This document shows positions 46,035-55,235 of a stretch of DNA of 61,411 nucleotides, piece after piece; within the stretch, counting starts at the first letter, position 1; each line of letters begins with the position of its first letter. The notes under the pieces were generated by a model, which saw only the letters and a program-made list of their open reading frames with translations, made no database searches and had not been told where the DNA came from. The translations under genes were made by a program, and so were the position numbers. The stretch comes from Tindallia sp. MSAO_Bac2 (lineage in GTDB: Bacteria; Bacillota; Clostridia; Peptostreptococcales; Tindalliaceae), in NCBI GenBank assembly GCA_003838145.1, contig QYZZ01000127.1:1-61411 (forward strand). Direction: 5' to 3'.

Positions 46035-47298
46035 TCGGATAGCAGGCAGAAGAATATCAATAGTCGAAAACACGCCTGGAGTAACAAGAGACAGAATTTA
46101 TGCTGATGTTGAATGGCTGAACCATAACTTTACAATGATTGACACCGGTGGATTGGAGCCATACGCTGAAGAAACAATACCACGACAGATGCGAAATCAG
46201 GCTGAACTTGCCATGGAGATGGCTGATGTCATCGTTTTTATGGTAGATGGCAGAGAGGGATTAACTGTTCAGGACAAAGACGTAGCAGATTTACTAAGAA
46301 AAAACCGCAAGCCGGTTCTTTTGGTTTTGAATAAAGTAGATACAAATAAGCAATCAGAAAATTATTATGATTTCTATGAGCTTGGAGTTGGTGATCCGAT
46401 TGAAATATCTTCAGAAATGGGGTTAGGTATAGGTGATCTGCTGGACCAGATTGTCAATCACTTCCCTAATGCCGCGGAGGATGAAGAAGATAATGAAGCT
46501 ATCAGAGTAACGGTAATAGGAAGACCAAATGTTGGGAAATCCTCACTGATTAACCGAGTTCTGGGTGAAGAAAGAGTTATTGTAAGCGAAATAGCAGGAA
46601 CTACAAGGGATGCTATTGATACTCCATTTAGCCGTGATGGCCAGAATTATGTATTTATTGATACAGCCGGACTGCGAAGGAAAAGCAGAATACACAGCAA
46701 TGTGGAACATTATAGTGTTATTCGTGCGATAGCAGCCATTGAGCGTTCAGACGTCTGTATACTAATGATTGACGCTCAGGAAGGTGTAACAGAACAGGAC
46801 AAGCGAGTTGCGGGCCTTAGTCATGATAATGGCCGGGCAATGATTATCCTGGTAAACAAATGGGATCTTATAGAAAAAGATAATAAAACAGTTAATAAAT
46901 TTCTAAAAGATATTCGGATGGAGCTTGGGTTTTGTCAATATGCTCCTGTCCAATTTGTTTCTGTTTTAAATGGTCAGAGAATCAATAAGGTCCTGCCGAT
47001 GATTCAGCATGTTTCTAATCAGCATACATTAAGAGTTCAAACTGGAGTATTAAACGAAGTGATTGCTGAAGCAACCTTAATGAATCAACCTCCCTCTGAT
47101 AAAGGTAAAAGGCTCAGAATTTATTATGGTACTCAGGTATCTGTGAAACCGCCAACTTTTGTTTTGTTTGTAAATGATAAAGAATTAATGCATTTCTCAT
47201 ACCTGCGATATCTGGAAAATAAAATAAGAGAGAGCTTCAGTTTTGAAGGGACTCCAATAAAACTGATTTGCCGTGAAAAATCTGGAGGCAGTAAGTAA
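45973..47298 (+). CDS. der: Ribosome biogenesis GTPase Der (EngA)
   Basis: 441 residues with two tandem G domains: GRPNVGKSTFFNR at the N-terminus and GRPNVGKSSLINR near residue 180, each with DTAG/DTGG and NKxD motifs, plus a C-terminal KH-like domain. Required for 50S assembly. Starts within the end of the DUF512 gene; last base shared with plsY. Confidence 0.97.
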   Translation: MAKPIVAVVGRPNVGKSTFFNRIAGRRISIVENTPGVTRDRIYADVEWLNHNFTMIDTGGLEPYAEETIPRQMRNQAELAMEMADVIVFMVDGREGLTVQDKDVADLLRKNRKPVLLVLNKVDTNKQSENYYDFYELGVGDPIEISSEMGLGIGDLLDQIVNHFPNAAEDEEDNEAIRVTVIGRPNVGKSSLINRVLGEERVIVSEIAGTTRDAIDTPFSRDGQNYVFIDTAGLRRKSRIHSNVEHYSVIRAIAAIERSDVCILMIDAQEGVTEQDKRVAGLSHDNGRAMIILVNKWDLIEKDNKTVNKFLKDIRMELGFCQYAPVQFVSVLNGQRINKVLPMIQHVSNQHTLRVQTGVLNEVIAEATLMNQPPSDKGKRLRIYYGTQVSVKPPTFVLFVNDKELMHFSYLRYLENKIRESFSFEGTPIKLICREKSGGSK

Positions 47299-47912
47299 TG
47301 GTCACTATACTAATACTGTTATCTTCATATGGTATTGGAACTATTTCACCCGCTTACCTCCTGGTCAGATTAATGACCGGTAATGATATACGCGAATATG
47401 GCAGTGGCAATGCAGGGACTACGAATGTTATGCGAATGCTTGGCGTTAAATCGGCTGTTCTGGTGCTGTTTCTTGATTTGCTAAAAGGAGTTATTGCCGT
47501 TCACCTGGGTCGATATTTTGGTGGTGAAGGTTTAGCTGCCATGTCTGGTCTTGCTGCTGTAATTGGACATAACTGGCCAGCTACCATGAAATTTAAAGGC
47601 GGAAAAGGAGTGGCTACCACTATAGGGGTAGGACTTATGATTAATCCTTTTTTTGCCTGGGTATGTATTGGTTTTTCTGTGGTGATAATTGCACTGACAA
47701 AGTATGTATCGCTGGCTTCCATGACCGCAATTCCGACTTGGACGATCTTATTATGGGTTACCGGCTCTGATCATGAACATATATACCTGGGAGTTGCATT
47801 AAGTTTACTAGTATTATATAGGCACCAGACAAATATAATTCGTATTTTGAAGGGCACAGAAAACCGATTTTCGCTTAAGGATAAACTGAATAAAGAGGAG
47901 CGCTCAAAATGA
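47298..47912 (+). CDS. plsY: Acyl-phosphate:glycerol-3-phosphate acyltransferase
   Basis: 204 residues, membrane enzyme making lysophosphatidate. Motifs YGSGNAGTTNVMR, GHNWPATMKFKGGKGVAT and a basic C-terminal tail match PlsY. Stop of der and ATG overlap by one base, and the gene overlaps gpsA by four: G3P production and its acylation are adjacent. Confidence 0.96.
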   Translation: MVTILILLSSYGIGTISPAYLLVRLMTGNDIREYGSGNAGTTNVMRMLGVKSAVLVLFLDLLKGVIAVHLGRYFGGEGLAAMSGLAAVIGHNWPATMKFKGGKGVATTIGVGLMINPFFAWVCIGFSVVIIALTKYVSLASMTAIPTWTILLWVTGSDHEHIYLGVALSLLVLYRHQTNIIRILKGTENRFSLKDKLNKEERSK

Positions 47913-48946
47913 ATTCCCATCAAATCACCATTTTAGGAGCCGGAAGCTGGGGCACTGCACTGGCAACGGTGTTAGACCATAATGGTCATAAAGTAACCCT
48001 ATGGATGAGAAGTGAACAGCAAAAAGAAGCAATCCTGAAAAACCAAATCAATAGTATGTATTTACCGGATATCCTGCTTTCCAACAGTATTTTTCCGGAA
48101 ACAAATGCAAGGCTTGCTTTAAATAACGCAGATGTGGTTATCTTGGCGATTCCTACGCAACAGGTTCGATCAGTTTTAAAAAAATATAAAGAATATATTC
48201 CGGCATCTGCATTTGTGGTTAATGTCGCCAAAGGTATTGAGAAAACAACACGTCTTACGATTTCTAAAATTGTTGAAGAAGAGCTGGGGGAACGTGAATT
48301 TGCTGTTCTTTCAGGACCTTCGCATGCTGAGGAAGTTGCTATGCGGCTACCAACAACATTAGTTGCTGCATCTTCCAGAAGGAGAATGGCTGAAAAAGCT
48401 CAAAATTTATTTATGAATAAATACCTTCGTGTCTATACGAATCCGGATGTAATTGGTGTTGAACTTGCTGGAGCTTTAAAAAATGTTATCGCTTTTGGTG
48501 CTGGAATAGCTGATGGGATTGGATACGGCGACAATGCAAAAGCTGCGTTGATGACACGCGGAATAACCGAAATGGCAAGATTGGGAAATGTCATGGGAGC
48601 AAGCCTAAATACTTTTGCAGGTCTTTCCGGCATAGGTGACCTTATTGTTACCTGCACCAGTATGCACAGTCGTAATCGAAGAGCTGGTATACTGGTTGGT
48701 CAGGGAAAATCTATGGAGATGGCACTGAAAGAAGTAGGAATGGTTGTGGAAGGAGTATCAACTGCACAGGCTGTTTATGAATTAGCTCAACAGCATCATG
48801 TTGACCTTCCGATAACCAGCGCCATTTACAAGGTGCTTTATGAAAAGCAGGATGTAAAAGATGCTGTATACAATTTAATGACAAGAAGCAAGAAAAACGA
48901 AATGGAAGAAATAGTTGAAAATAAGCCAATTGAGTGGGACTCTTAA
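47909..48946 (+). CDS. gpsA: Glycerol-3-phosphate dehydrogenase (NAD(P)+)
   Basis: 345 residues. Reduces dihydroxyacetone phosphate to sn-glycerol 3-phosphate for lipid synthesis. Rossmann loop ILGAGSWGTALA, VVNVAKGIE, LSGPSHAEEVA, catalytic Lys in ELAGALKNVIAFGAG. GAGGAGC lies before the ATG. Confidence 0.96.
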   Translation: MNSHQITILGAGSWGTALATVLDHNGHKVTLWMRSEQQKEAILKNQINSMYLPDILLSNSIFPETNARLALNNADVVILAIPTQQVRSVLKKYKEYIPASAFVVNVAKGIEKTTRLTISKIVEEELGEREFAVLSGPSHAEEVAMRLPTTLVAASSRRRMAEKAQNLFMNKYLRVYTNPDVIGVELAGALKNVIAFGAGIADGIGYGDNAKAALMTRGITEMARLGNVMGASLNTFAGLSGIGDLIVTCTSMHSRNRRAGILVGQGKSMEMALKEVGMVVEGVSTAQAVYELAQQHHVDLPITSAIYKVLYEKQDVKDAVYNLMTRSKKNEMEEIVENKPIEWDS

Positions 48947-48954
48947 AATAAGCC

Positions 48955-48983
48955 TTGCATGTTATTGTGAATTCATTTATAAT
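48955..48983 (+). promoter_or_regulatory. Promoter for tRNA-Pro
   Basis: TTGCAT (48955-48960), 17 bp, TATAAT (48978-48983), 31 bases before the mature tRNA. Confidence 0.75.
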
Positions 48984-49013
48984 GGCTTTGTGCCTAAAAA
49001 TCATTGTAACGTT

Positions 49014-49090
49014 CGGGCTGTGGCGCAGTTTGGTAGCGCGCATGACTGGGGGTCATGAGGTCGCAGGTTCAAGTCCTGTCAGCCCGACCA
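49014..49090 (+). tRNA. tRNA-Pro, anticodon GGG
   Basis: 77 bases with encoded CCA. Acceptor stem CGGGCTG/CAGCCCG, anticodon stem CATGA/TCATG around loop CTGGGGG with anticodon GGG at 49048-49050, T loop GGTTCAAGTCC. Confidence 0.97.
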
Positions 49091-49101
49091 CCGGGAAAAT
49101 G

Positions 49102-49132
49102 AACCGCAAGGTAAATTATTTGCGGTTTTTTT
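49102..49132 (+). terminator. Intrinsic terminator after tRNA-Pro
   Basis: AACCGCAA (49102-49109) with TTGCGGTT (49120-49127), then a T run. Confidence 0.85.
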
Positions 49133-49228
49133 TATATTCAATTTTTAAACGAACACTTTTTATTTTATGTTTTGTTTTTTTCTGGTAATATGTTTTAGAA
49201 ACAATAATAAATGTTTAGGAGGAATTTG

Positions 49229-50491
49229 ATGGGAGCAAAAAAGTTTCATCCAGGTTGGCCAGTCACAATTGCTGGTGTAGGTGTTAATTTAATGTTAGGT
49301 GTCTTGTATACCTGGGGTGTTATTTCAGCTGCATTGATTGATCAGCTAGGATGGAGTGCTACAGTATCGCAAGTGCCATATATGTTCGCATGTGCTATGT
49401 TTGCTTTCTCGATGGTACCGGGCGGACGATTGCAGGATCGGCTGGGGCCCAGACCAGTTATTATGACGTCTGCTATTATGGTTGGCATTGGCTTTATCAT
49501 TTCCGGATTGTTTTTAACGCCGGTAGGTTTGACAGTATTCTTTGGGATTGTTGCAGGTATGGGAATTGGAACAGGATATGCTGCACCAACGCCTGCTGCA
49601 GTTAAATGGTTCAGTCCAAAAAAACGAGGTCTGATATCAGGTATTGTTGTAAGCGGATTTGGGTTAGCGCCACTATATATTGCACCATTAACAAATTATT
49701 TACTAAGCACTTATGGTATACAACGTACGTTTTTTATACTGGGTGGTTCTTTCCTGATCCTCATCATGATTTTAGCTCAATTCATAAAAAATCCGCCTTC
49801 TGGTTACAGCCCGCCAGAAACAGAAGATGCTGTGATGAGCCAAAGTTCAAAGGTTGAGACTGCTAACATTGAAGCTGATTACGAATGGCACGAAGTGTTA
49901 AAAACAAAACAATTTTATCAACTATGGCTTATGTTTTCCTTTGGTACCTTTGCGGGACTTCTTATTATTGGGCAGCTATCAAAAATTGGATTAGAGCAAG
50001 CGGGTATGCATAATGCTTATATTCTTGTTGGGATATATGCGGTATTTAATTTTGCTGGTCGTATTGGTTGTGGCATCCTGTCAGATCAGTTTGGCAGAAT
50101 GAGAACTTTACTGGCTATGTTCCTTTTGCAGGTTGTCGTATATGCATTTTTCTCCACTTTTACAAGTCCTCCAATTCTTATGATGGGAGTATCGGTAGTA
50201 GGCTTTACCTTTGGCGGTATGCTAACATTATTTCCTTCAGCTACCGTTGACTACTTTGGAATAAGAAACTTTGGAATGAACTATGGTATGGTCATTACTG
50301 CATGGGGAATAGGTGGTGTTTTTGGACCATTGTTAGGAGGAATTGTACGTGATTTAACGGGAACTTATGGGATCAGCTATCTTGTTTCAGGTATTTTGAG
50401 TGCTACAGGAGCTATTTTAACGCTTGTCACTAAGCCGCCAGCAACTGAACCAGCAGAACCTGAATTGGAGCCTGATACTGCCACCCCATAA
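49229..50491 (+). CDS. MFS transporter, oxalate/formate antiporter (OFA) family
   Basis: About 420 residues with 12 predicted membrane helices in two halves. The opening WPVTIAGVGVNLMLGVLYTWGV and the segment GTGYAAPTPAAVKWF(S/P) are characteristic of the OFA group, which carries oxalate, formate or other small monocarboxylates. The tail is Pro/Glu-rich. ATG 49229 has TAGGAGGAA upstream. The substrate cannot be assigned. Confidence 0.9.
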   Translation: MGAKKFHPGWPVTIAGVGVNLMLGVLYTWGVISAALIDQLGWSATVSQVPYMFACAMFAFSMVPGGRLQDRLGPRPVIMTSAIMVGIGFIISGLFLTPVGLTVFFGIVAGMGIGTGYAAPTPAAVKWFSPKKRGLISGIVVSGFGLAPLYIAPLTNYLLSTYGIQRTFFILGGSFLILIMILAQFIKNPPSGYSPPETEDAVMSQSSKVETANIEADYEWHEVLKTKQFYQLWLMFSFGTFAGLLIIGQLSKIGLEQAGMHNAYILVGIYAVFNFAGRIGCGILSDQFGRMRTLLAMFLLQVVVYAFFSTFTSPPILMMGVSVVGFTFGGMLTLFPSATVDYFGIRNFGMNYGMVITAWGIGGVFGPLLGGIVRDLTGTYGISYLVSGILSATGAILTLVTKPPATEPAEPELEPDTATP

Positions 50492-50517
50492 ATAAAATGT
50501 TGAGGAGGGGAGAATGT

Positions 50518-51363
50518 TTGCGTAGAATTTTTAGTAAGATGATACCTCTTTTAATAATAGCAGGTCTATTTCTGCTATTGTACAGTTCTCCCCTTTTTTA
50601 TCAACTGAGAAGCTATTTGATCATGATGCCATACAGTCATTACCATTACCGGTCAAGTCTTGCAGCTAATACTAATCTGGATATCAGAATCCCTGCTGGT
50701 AGAAGCACCACGACTAATGACTGGTATCCTTGGACACTATACTATCATGATACTGGTTTTTCCCGGGTAACGCAGCTACCGTATGATCTTACAATTTTAT
50801 ATACTTTCGGTCATTTTCCGACATTTCACTCCGGATCTTCTTATTATGATTCAGAATCTCCATACCATGGAAGTTTTTATGGAGCGTACCTTCTAAGGAA
50901 TCAAGATGACAAAGCCATCCCCTTTGGATTCGATGGGGATGGCAATGTTATTAAAGAAAAATGGATTAGTATTCCTGAATATGATCAACGATACCTGGTA
51001 TTGCCAACTCTGGGCTTGAGACCGGAAAAAGTAACTTTTGAAACAAAAGACATTCAAATGAAAGATTCAGTGACTTATGTTGATTTCAGCAATTGGACCA
51101 TGATGGATGCGATAATAATTACAAATAGCCCACAACATCAATTTATTGAGAGTCGGCGTGGCTACCTGCAATATGGATTACCGTCAGGAAAAGTCGAAAA
51201 AGAATTTAAGGAAGTAGAGATGGCTGGAAGGATTTATGCGCGACATTTTAATGAACAAAATATGACTTTAGGACTTTATATAATCGCACCCGACTTTCAA
51301 ATATTGGACTATATTGATCAAAATTTTCTTTCGAAGTCAGAAATAACCGGAGAAAAATTTTAG
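50518..51363 (+). CDS. Unrecognised exported or membrane-anchored protein
   Basis: About 281 residues. A basic start and hydrophobic helix (about residues 7-26) form an uncleaved anchor or signal; the rest is hydrophilic and rich in Tyr, Ser and His (for example YSHYHYRSS and SSYYDSESPYHGSFYG), pointing to a folded extracellular domain. No lipobox. I do not recognise the family. TTG 50518 behind GAGGAGGGGAG is the best start. It sits 26 bases after the OFA transporter stop and may be co-transcribed. Its stop overlaps that of the convergent acylphosphatase. Confidence 0.72.
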   Translation: MRRIFSKMIPLLIIAGLFLLLYSSPLFYQLRSYLIMMPYSHYHYRSSLAANTNLDIRIPAGRSTTTNDWYPWTLYYHDTGFSRVTQLPYDLTILYTFGHFPTFHSGSSYYDSESPYHGSFYGAYLLRNQDDKAIPFGFDGDGNVIKEKWISIPEYDQRYLVLPTLGLRPEKVTFETKDIQMKDSVTYVDFSNWTMMDAIIITNSPQHQFIESRRGYLQYGLPSGKVEKEFKEVEMAGRIYARHFNEQNMTLGLYIIAPDFQILDYIDQNFLSKSEITGEKF

Positions 51364-51638
51364 CATGTTGGTCTAACGATAAAGCCATTAATATCCTTCT
51401 GAACATCCTTTAAATAGACCGTAATATTCTCAACTTCAGCAGCAGGTGGTCCTTGTTGAGCCCATTTTTCCATCATGCAAACCTGATCCTGATCTCCCTG
51501 AACAAAAATCTCTACAGACCCGTCTTTTCTATTACGAACCCATCCGGTAAGGCTTAAGCTTAAGGCTTTTTCTCTTGCGCTATGACGGAAGGCAACCCCT
51601 TGAACTTTTCCGGTTACATAAATAAGCAATGCTTTCAT
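51360..51638 (-). CDS. Acylphosphatase
   Basis: 92 residues. Hydrolyses acyl phosphates to carboxylate and phosphate. Phosphate-binding loop GKVQGVAFR with Arg18, and catalytic Asn36 in GWVRNRKDGSVE; normal length for the family. The chosen minus-strand ATG (51636-51638) has AGGAGTG upstream; the longer in-frame start adds 11 non-family residues. Confidence 0.94.
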   Translation of the reverse strand: MKALLIYVTGKVQGVAFRHSAREKALSLSLTGWVRNRKDGSVEIFVQGDQDQVCMMEKWAQQGPPAAEVENITVYLKDVQKDINGFIVRPTC

Positions 51639-51768
51639 ATCTATCACTCCTGATCGAATGTTCTGAGTCATCTATACCCCTTTTACAAAAGAGCTCACAC
51701 TTATTAAACAAAACAACTGAATAAATTATTTGTTAACGGGTATTTGATTGTTTATAAAAGGAGGTGCT

Positions 51769-52251
51769 ATGATGGATAAAATTCAATTGATGAAAGAAGT
51801 TCCGGACTTTATCAGGATGGATCAGCATGAAAACAATGTCAAACTTAGCGACTTTAGAGGTAAAAAAGTTATATTATACTTTTACCCCAAAGATAACACC
51901 CCTGGTTGAACTACAGAAGCCTCTGAGTTCAGAGATCAATATGAAGCATTTAAAGTAATGAATACTGTTATACTTGGGGTTAGCAGAGATTCATTAAAAT
52001 CACATCAAAAATTTTCTGAAAAGAACAACCTCCCATTTTCTCTGCTGGTGGATGAAGATGCATTTCTGCACGAGCAGTTTGATGTGCTCAAAGAGAAAAA
52101 AATGTTTGGAAAAATTGGATTAGGAACGGAAAGATCAACATTCTTAATAGATGAGAATGGTACGCTGATTGCGGAGTTTAGAAAAGTAAAAGCAAAAGGT
52201 CATGCAGTGGATATGCTGGAGGAAGTGAAGAACAGAACGGCGGCTCAGTAA
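51769..52251 (+). CDS. Selenocysteine peroxiredoxin of the Bcp/PrxQ type (TGA recoded at 51907-51909)
   Basis: The frame opens at ATG 51769 or 51772 behind AAAGGAGG and runs 159-160 residues, the usual length, if the in-frame TGA at 51907-51909 is read through. The context is FYPKDNTPG-U-TTEASEF, where the family has Cys (the peroxidatic residue) at the TGA. Sequence after the TGA is conserved peroxiredoxin to the TAA at 52249-52251. A short hairpin follows, with stem CTCTG (51921-51925)/CAGAG (51930-51934) and loop AGTT, 12-25 bases past the TGA, consistent with a bacterial SECIS element. The resolving Cys of PrxQ (TTEAC) is Ser here, so this would be a 1-Sec enzyme. Reading it as a truncated pseudogene would be a mistake in my view. 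Confidence 0.9.
51910..51940 (+). promoter_or_regulatory. Candidate bacterial SECIS hairpin
   Basis: Immediately downstream of the in-frame TGA: CTCTG/CAGAG stem with an AGTT tetraloop carrying a GU, the loop 17 bases after the TGA. Position and GU loop match bSECIS features; the stem is short and has not been folded by program. Confidence 0.6.
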
Positions 52252-52421
52252 TGTAAAATTTGAAATCTATAAATGATCATTATTTTAAAATATTATTTTG
52301 ACAGGTGTGATTAACTGATTCTTTAGTTTTTCATATCTGTCTCTTTTATTATATGATACAATATTGGCGATAGGTATTTATAATTCAAAAGGCGCTATGC
52401 GTCCTTATTCTAAGTGGTGAT

Positions 52422-53729
52422 ATGATGGCATCAATTAATCGATCGAAGACTGGAAAAAAAAAGAGTAAAACATACATTTTGATGCTGGTTTTAGTGGTTC
52501 CTGTTGTTGTTATTGTAAGCTTGTATTTTAGCATCAGGCTAAACCCGGTCATCAGTCAATTTAGAATAAAAACGGATATTGTTGATATTGGAACACTGGA
52601 AACAAGTACTGAAGTGGATGGCGTTGTTATTCGTGATGAATCGGTATATTCTTTGACAGATACAGCTCATATTAACTGGAATGTAAGCAATGGTGAAAAA
52701 GTTGCAAGGCAGCAAAAACTGGCTGATATTTTGGTCTCAGAGTCAGACCAGTCACTGATGATGGAAAAAGAAATGATAAATATGAGAATTGAAATGCTCG
52801 AGTCGGATGAAGACATGTCTACATTTTCAGAGGAGGCAGTTGCTCAGCTGGAAAACAGAATGGATCATATAATTTCTGATTTAGCACAAAATATTCAACA
52901 AAATCAGTATGAGCTTGTTTATAAAAATCGTTACATAATTGATGAACTGGCTCAACAGCTTATAACGATTGAAGCAAGTAAGGAACTGCCAGAAATGAGT
53001 CTGGAAGAATTAAGGAACCGTCAAGAGCAAATAGAATCAAAAATGGATTCTTTATCGAATAAAATTCGAGCTGATGTATCTGGCATTTTTTCAGCAGGAA
53101 CTGATGGACTTGAAAATATCATCCCTTTAACAGAAGAGGAATTAAATGAAAGTGAAACAAAGACTCTATGGGAAATATTGAATTCTTCATCCCAGCCTGA
53201 AATAAAAAATCATGGATTTCGTATCATACACGACCATCATTGGACTTATATTGCACAAATACCGGCCGACTATATAAAATATTATGAGCCGAATATGCGT
53301 ACCTGGGTTCGGGACATTCATCAAAATCGTTTGGTTAGAGGTAAAGTGCTTAACACTCAGAAAATGGATAACAACGCAATTGTCTCGCTGGAATTTAATG
53401 TACCGTTAGAAGGGTGGCATCAAAAAAGATTATTAAGCACTGAATTAGTTCCAAGGCAATTTGAAGGACTTCTTGTTCCTGTATCATCCTTAGCAGTAAG
53501 GAATGGCAAGACGGGCGTTTTTCGTGTGGATTTGAATGGTTATGCTGTATTTATGCCTGTGGAGGAGTTAGGTAGAGACGATGAAATAGTGGTTTTAAAA
53601 GAAGGACCTATCGAAATTATGTCGGATGCTGAAAATGACAGCGATAGCCAAATGGTTGAAACCATAAGAAGATACGATCAAATAATTATTAATCCTGAAA
53701 ATGTTCAGGAAGGTCAACGAGTAAGATAA
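52422..53729 (+). CDS. HlyD-like membrane-anchored adaptor protein
   Basis: 435 residues: Lys-rich N-terminus, one membrane helix (about 19-41), a short biotinyl-lipoyl-like beta region (VEVDGVVIRDE type), a coiled coil (about 110-200), then a beta-barrel half. It resembles periplasmic adaptor proteins, yet no ABC or RND partner adjoins. Located directly ahead of yggS-sepF, and relatives occur at this site in other clostridia, so a division- or envelope-linked role is possible. ATG 52422 or 52425. Confidence 0.75.
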   Translation: MMASINRSKTGKKKSKTYILMLVLVVPVVVIVSLYFSIRLNPVISQFRIKTDIVDIGTLETSTEVDGVVIRDESVYSLTDTAHINWNVSNGEKVARQQKLADILVSESDQSLMMEKEMINMRIEMLESDEDMSTFSEEAVAQLENRMDHIISDLAQNIQQNQYELVYKNRYIIDELAQQLITIEASKELPEMSLEELRNRQEQIESKMDSLSNKIRADVSGIFSAGTDGLENIIPLTEEELNESETKTLWEILNSSSQPEIKNHGFRIIHDHHWTYIAQIPADYIKYYEPNMRTWVRDIHQNRLVRGKVLNTQKMDNNAIVSLEFNVPLEGWHQKRLLSTELVPRQFEGLLVPVSSLAVRNGKTGVFRVDLNGYAVFMPVEELGRDDEIVVLKEGPIEIMSDAENDSDSQMVETIRRYDQIIINPENVQEGQRVR

Positions 53730-53751
53730 ATTATAATCAAGGAGGCATAAG

Positions 53752-54444
53752 ATGAATATAGCTGATAATTTGAACATTGTTGAAAATAAAATCCAGGAAG
53801 CACTGCAAAAATCTGGTGATCCGGATCGGGATGTTCATATCATAGCTGTCACAAAAACAATTTCTACAGAAACCATACGTTGCGCTATGAAATCAGGACT
53901 GACAAATCTGGGTGAGAACAAAGTTCAGGAACTGGTATCAAAATATGAGCAAATTGGCTCAGGGCCTAACTGGCATATGATTGGACATTTACAGCGAAAT
54001 AAAGTAAAATATATAGTTGATAAAGTTAGTCTTATCCATTCAATGGACTCCTTATCCTTGGCAGAAGAAATTAACAAAAAAGCCGGTAAGGTTAAGCGTG
54101 ATATTGACGTCTTGGTTCAGGTGAACGTATCCGGCGAAGAAAGTAAGTTTGGTGTTGATCCTGAATCAGCTTTGGATTTGATTGAGTCTATGGAAACAAT
54201 GCAATGGGTTCGCATAAAAGGACTGATGACAATGGCTCCTTTTACAGCTAATCAGCAGGTGACAAGGGATTGCTTTAAAAGGCTGTTTGAGTTGAGAGAA
54301 AAAATCTGGTCAATGAATTTTAATAATGCTGAAATGAAGTATTTAAGCATGGGGATGTCCAATGATTATCAGACGGCTGTTGAAGAAGGATCCAATATGG
54401 TAAGGATAGGAAGCGCAATTTTCGGCAACCGGAATTATGATTAA
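53752..54444 (+). CDS. PLP homeostasis protein YggS/YlmE
   Basis: 230 residues, PLP-binding TIM barrel. The PLP lysine lies in IIAVTKTIS; GENKVQEL, IGHLQRNKVKYI and LSMGMSNDYQTAVEEGSNMVRIGSAIFG are family landmarks. Binds PLP without a known enzymatic reaction and sustains PLP and amino acid balance. AAGGAGGCAT precedes the ATG. First of the sepF cluster. Confidence 0.96.
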   Translation: MNIADNLNIVENKIQEALQKSGDPDRDVHIIAVTKTISTETIRCAMKSGLTNLGENKVQELVSKYEQIGSGPNWHMIGHLQRNKVKYIVDKVSLIHSMDSLSLAEEINKKAGKVKRDIDVLVQVNVSGEESKFGVDPESALDLIESMETMQWVRIKGLMTMAPFTANQQVTRDCFKRLFELREKIWSMNFNNAEMKYLSMGMSNDYQTAVEEGSNMVRIGSAIFGNRNYD

Positions 54445-54459
54445 GAGAGGATGGTTGAT

Positions 54460-54912
54460 ATGGCTGAAAAATTTGTTGATAAAGTTAAGCATTTTATGGG
54501 CCTTGACGTATTCGAAGAAGAAGAAGATGACGATATGTACCAGGAACCACTATATCCCTCACAGGATGAATTGAGAAATGAAGCTCAGCCGAAAGCAAAC
54601 AAAGTAGTAAACATTCATACAACCAGTCAGATGAAAGTTGTTATTTTTGAGCCAAGTGCCTACGATGAAGTGCAAAACATTGTAGATAATCTTAAGAACC
54701 GCAAGCCTGTTATTGTAAACCTGGAAACGCTTGAATCAGATGTAGCTCGCAAAATATTTGAGTTCTTAAACGGTGCAATTTATGCACTGGATGGAAGTAT
54801 TCAAAAGGTATCGGCGGATATTTTTATACTCGCCCCTAATAATGTTGAAATTGCTGGAAACATTAAAGAAGAACTAAAAAGTAAAGGGGTATTTCCCTGG
54901 CAAAACAGATAA
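54460..54912 (+). CDS. sepF: Cell division protein SepF
   Basis: About 150 residues. N-terminal amphipathic membrane-targeting helix (MAEKFVDKVKHFMGL), an acidic linker, then the SepF fold (about 50-150). Forms rings that bundle and anchor FtsZ. ATG 54460 is preferred because GAGAGG abuts the earlier ATG at 54451. Supports FtsZ anchoring where ftsA is missing from the cluster. Confidence 0.95.
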   Translation: MAEKFVDKVKHFMGLDVFEEEEDDDMYQEPLYPSQDELRNEAQPKANKVVNIHTTSQMKVVIFEPSAYDEVQNIVDNLKNRKPVIVNLETLESDVARKIFEFLNGAIYALDGSIQKVSADIFILAPNNVEIAGNIKEELKSKGVFPWQNR

Positions 54913-54926
54913 AGGAGTGTGACGGT

Positions 54927-55202
54927 TTGTTTTCGACAGCAACAGTGATTATGGCAGTGCACTATTTTGCCAGACTTCTAAATTTTTTTATTCTGATAAG
55001 GGTAATTTTTTCCTGGATTCGAGTGAATCCATATAGTCCTCTGGGACAGTTTATTTATGGTGTTACAGAACCAATACTGGCACCGATCCGAGGCTTAATA
55101 CAGGATGTATTTAAATATCAGGGGATGATAGATTTTTCTCCTATTCTCGGCATTATATTAGTTAATATGATGTCCAATTTTGTGATTAATATACTTAGGT
55201 AA
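54927..55202 (+). CDS. YggT/YlmG-family membrane protein
   Basis: 91 residues with two membrane helices and the signature RVNPYSPLGQFIYGVTEPILAP. Function unclear; conserved beside sepF. TTG start with AAGGAGTG upstream. Confidence 0.93.
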   Translation: MFSTATVIMAVHYFARLLNFFILIRVIFSWIRVNPYSPLGQFIYGVTEPILAPIRGLIQDVFKYQGMIDFSPILGIILVNMMSNFVINILR

Positions 55203-55235
55203 CATTTACGGATTATTAAAGGACTGGAACTACAA

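Noticed and set aside
51730-51758. TTGTTA with TATAAA before the selenoprotein gene
   Set aside because: Transcription would begin within the ribosome site, leaving no leader.
52298-52303. TTGACA upstream of the adaptor-like gene
   Set aside because: No acceptable -10 at 16-18 bp; the TACAAT at 52357-52362 has no -35 of its own.
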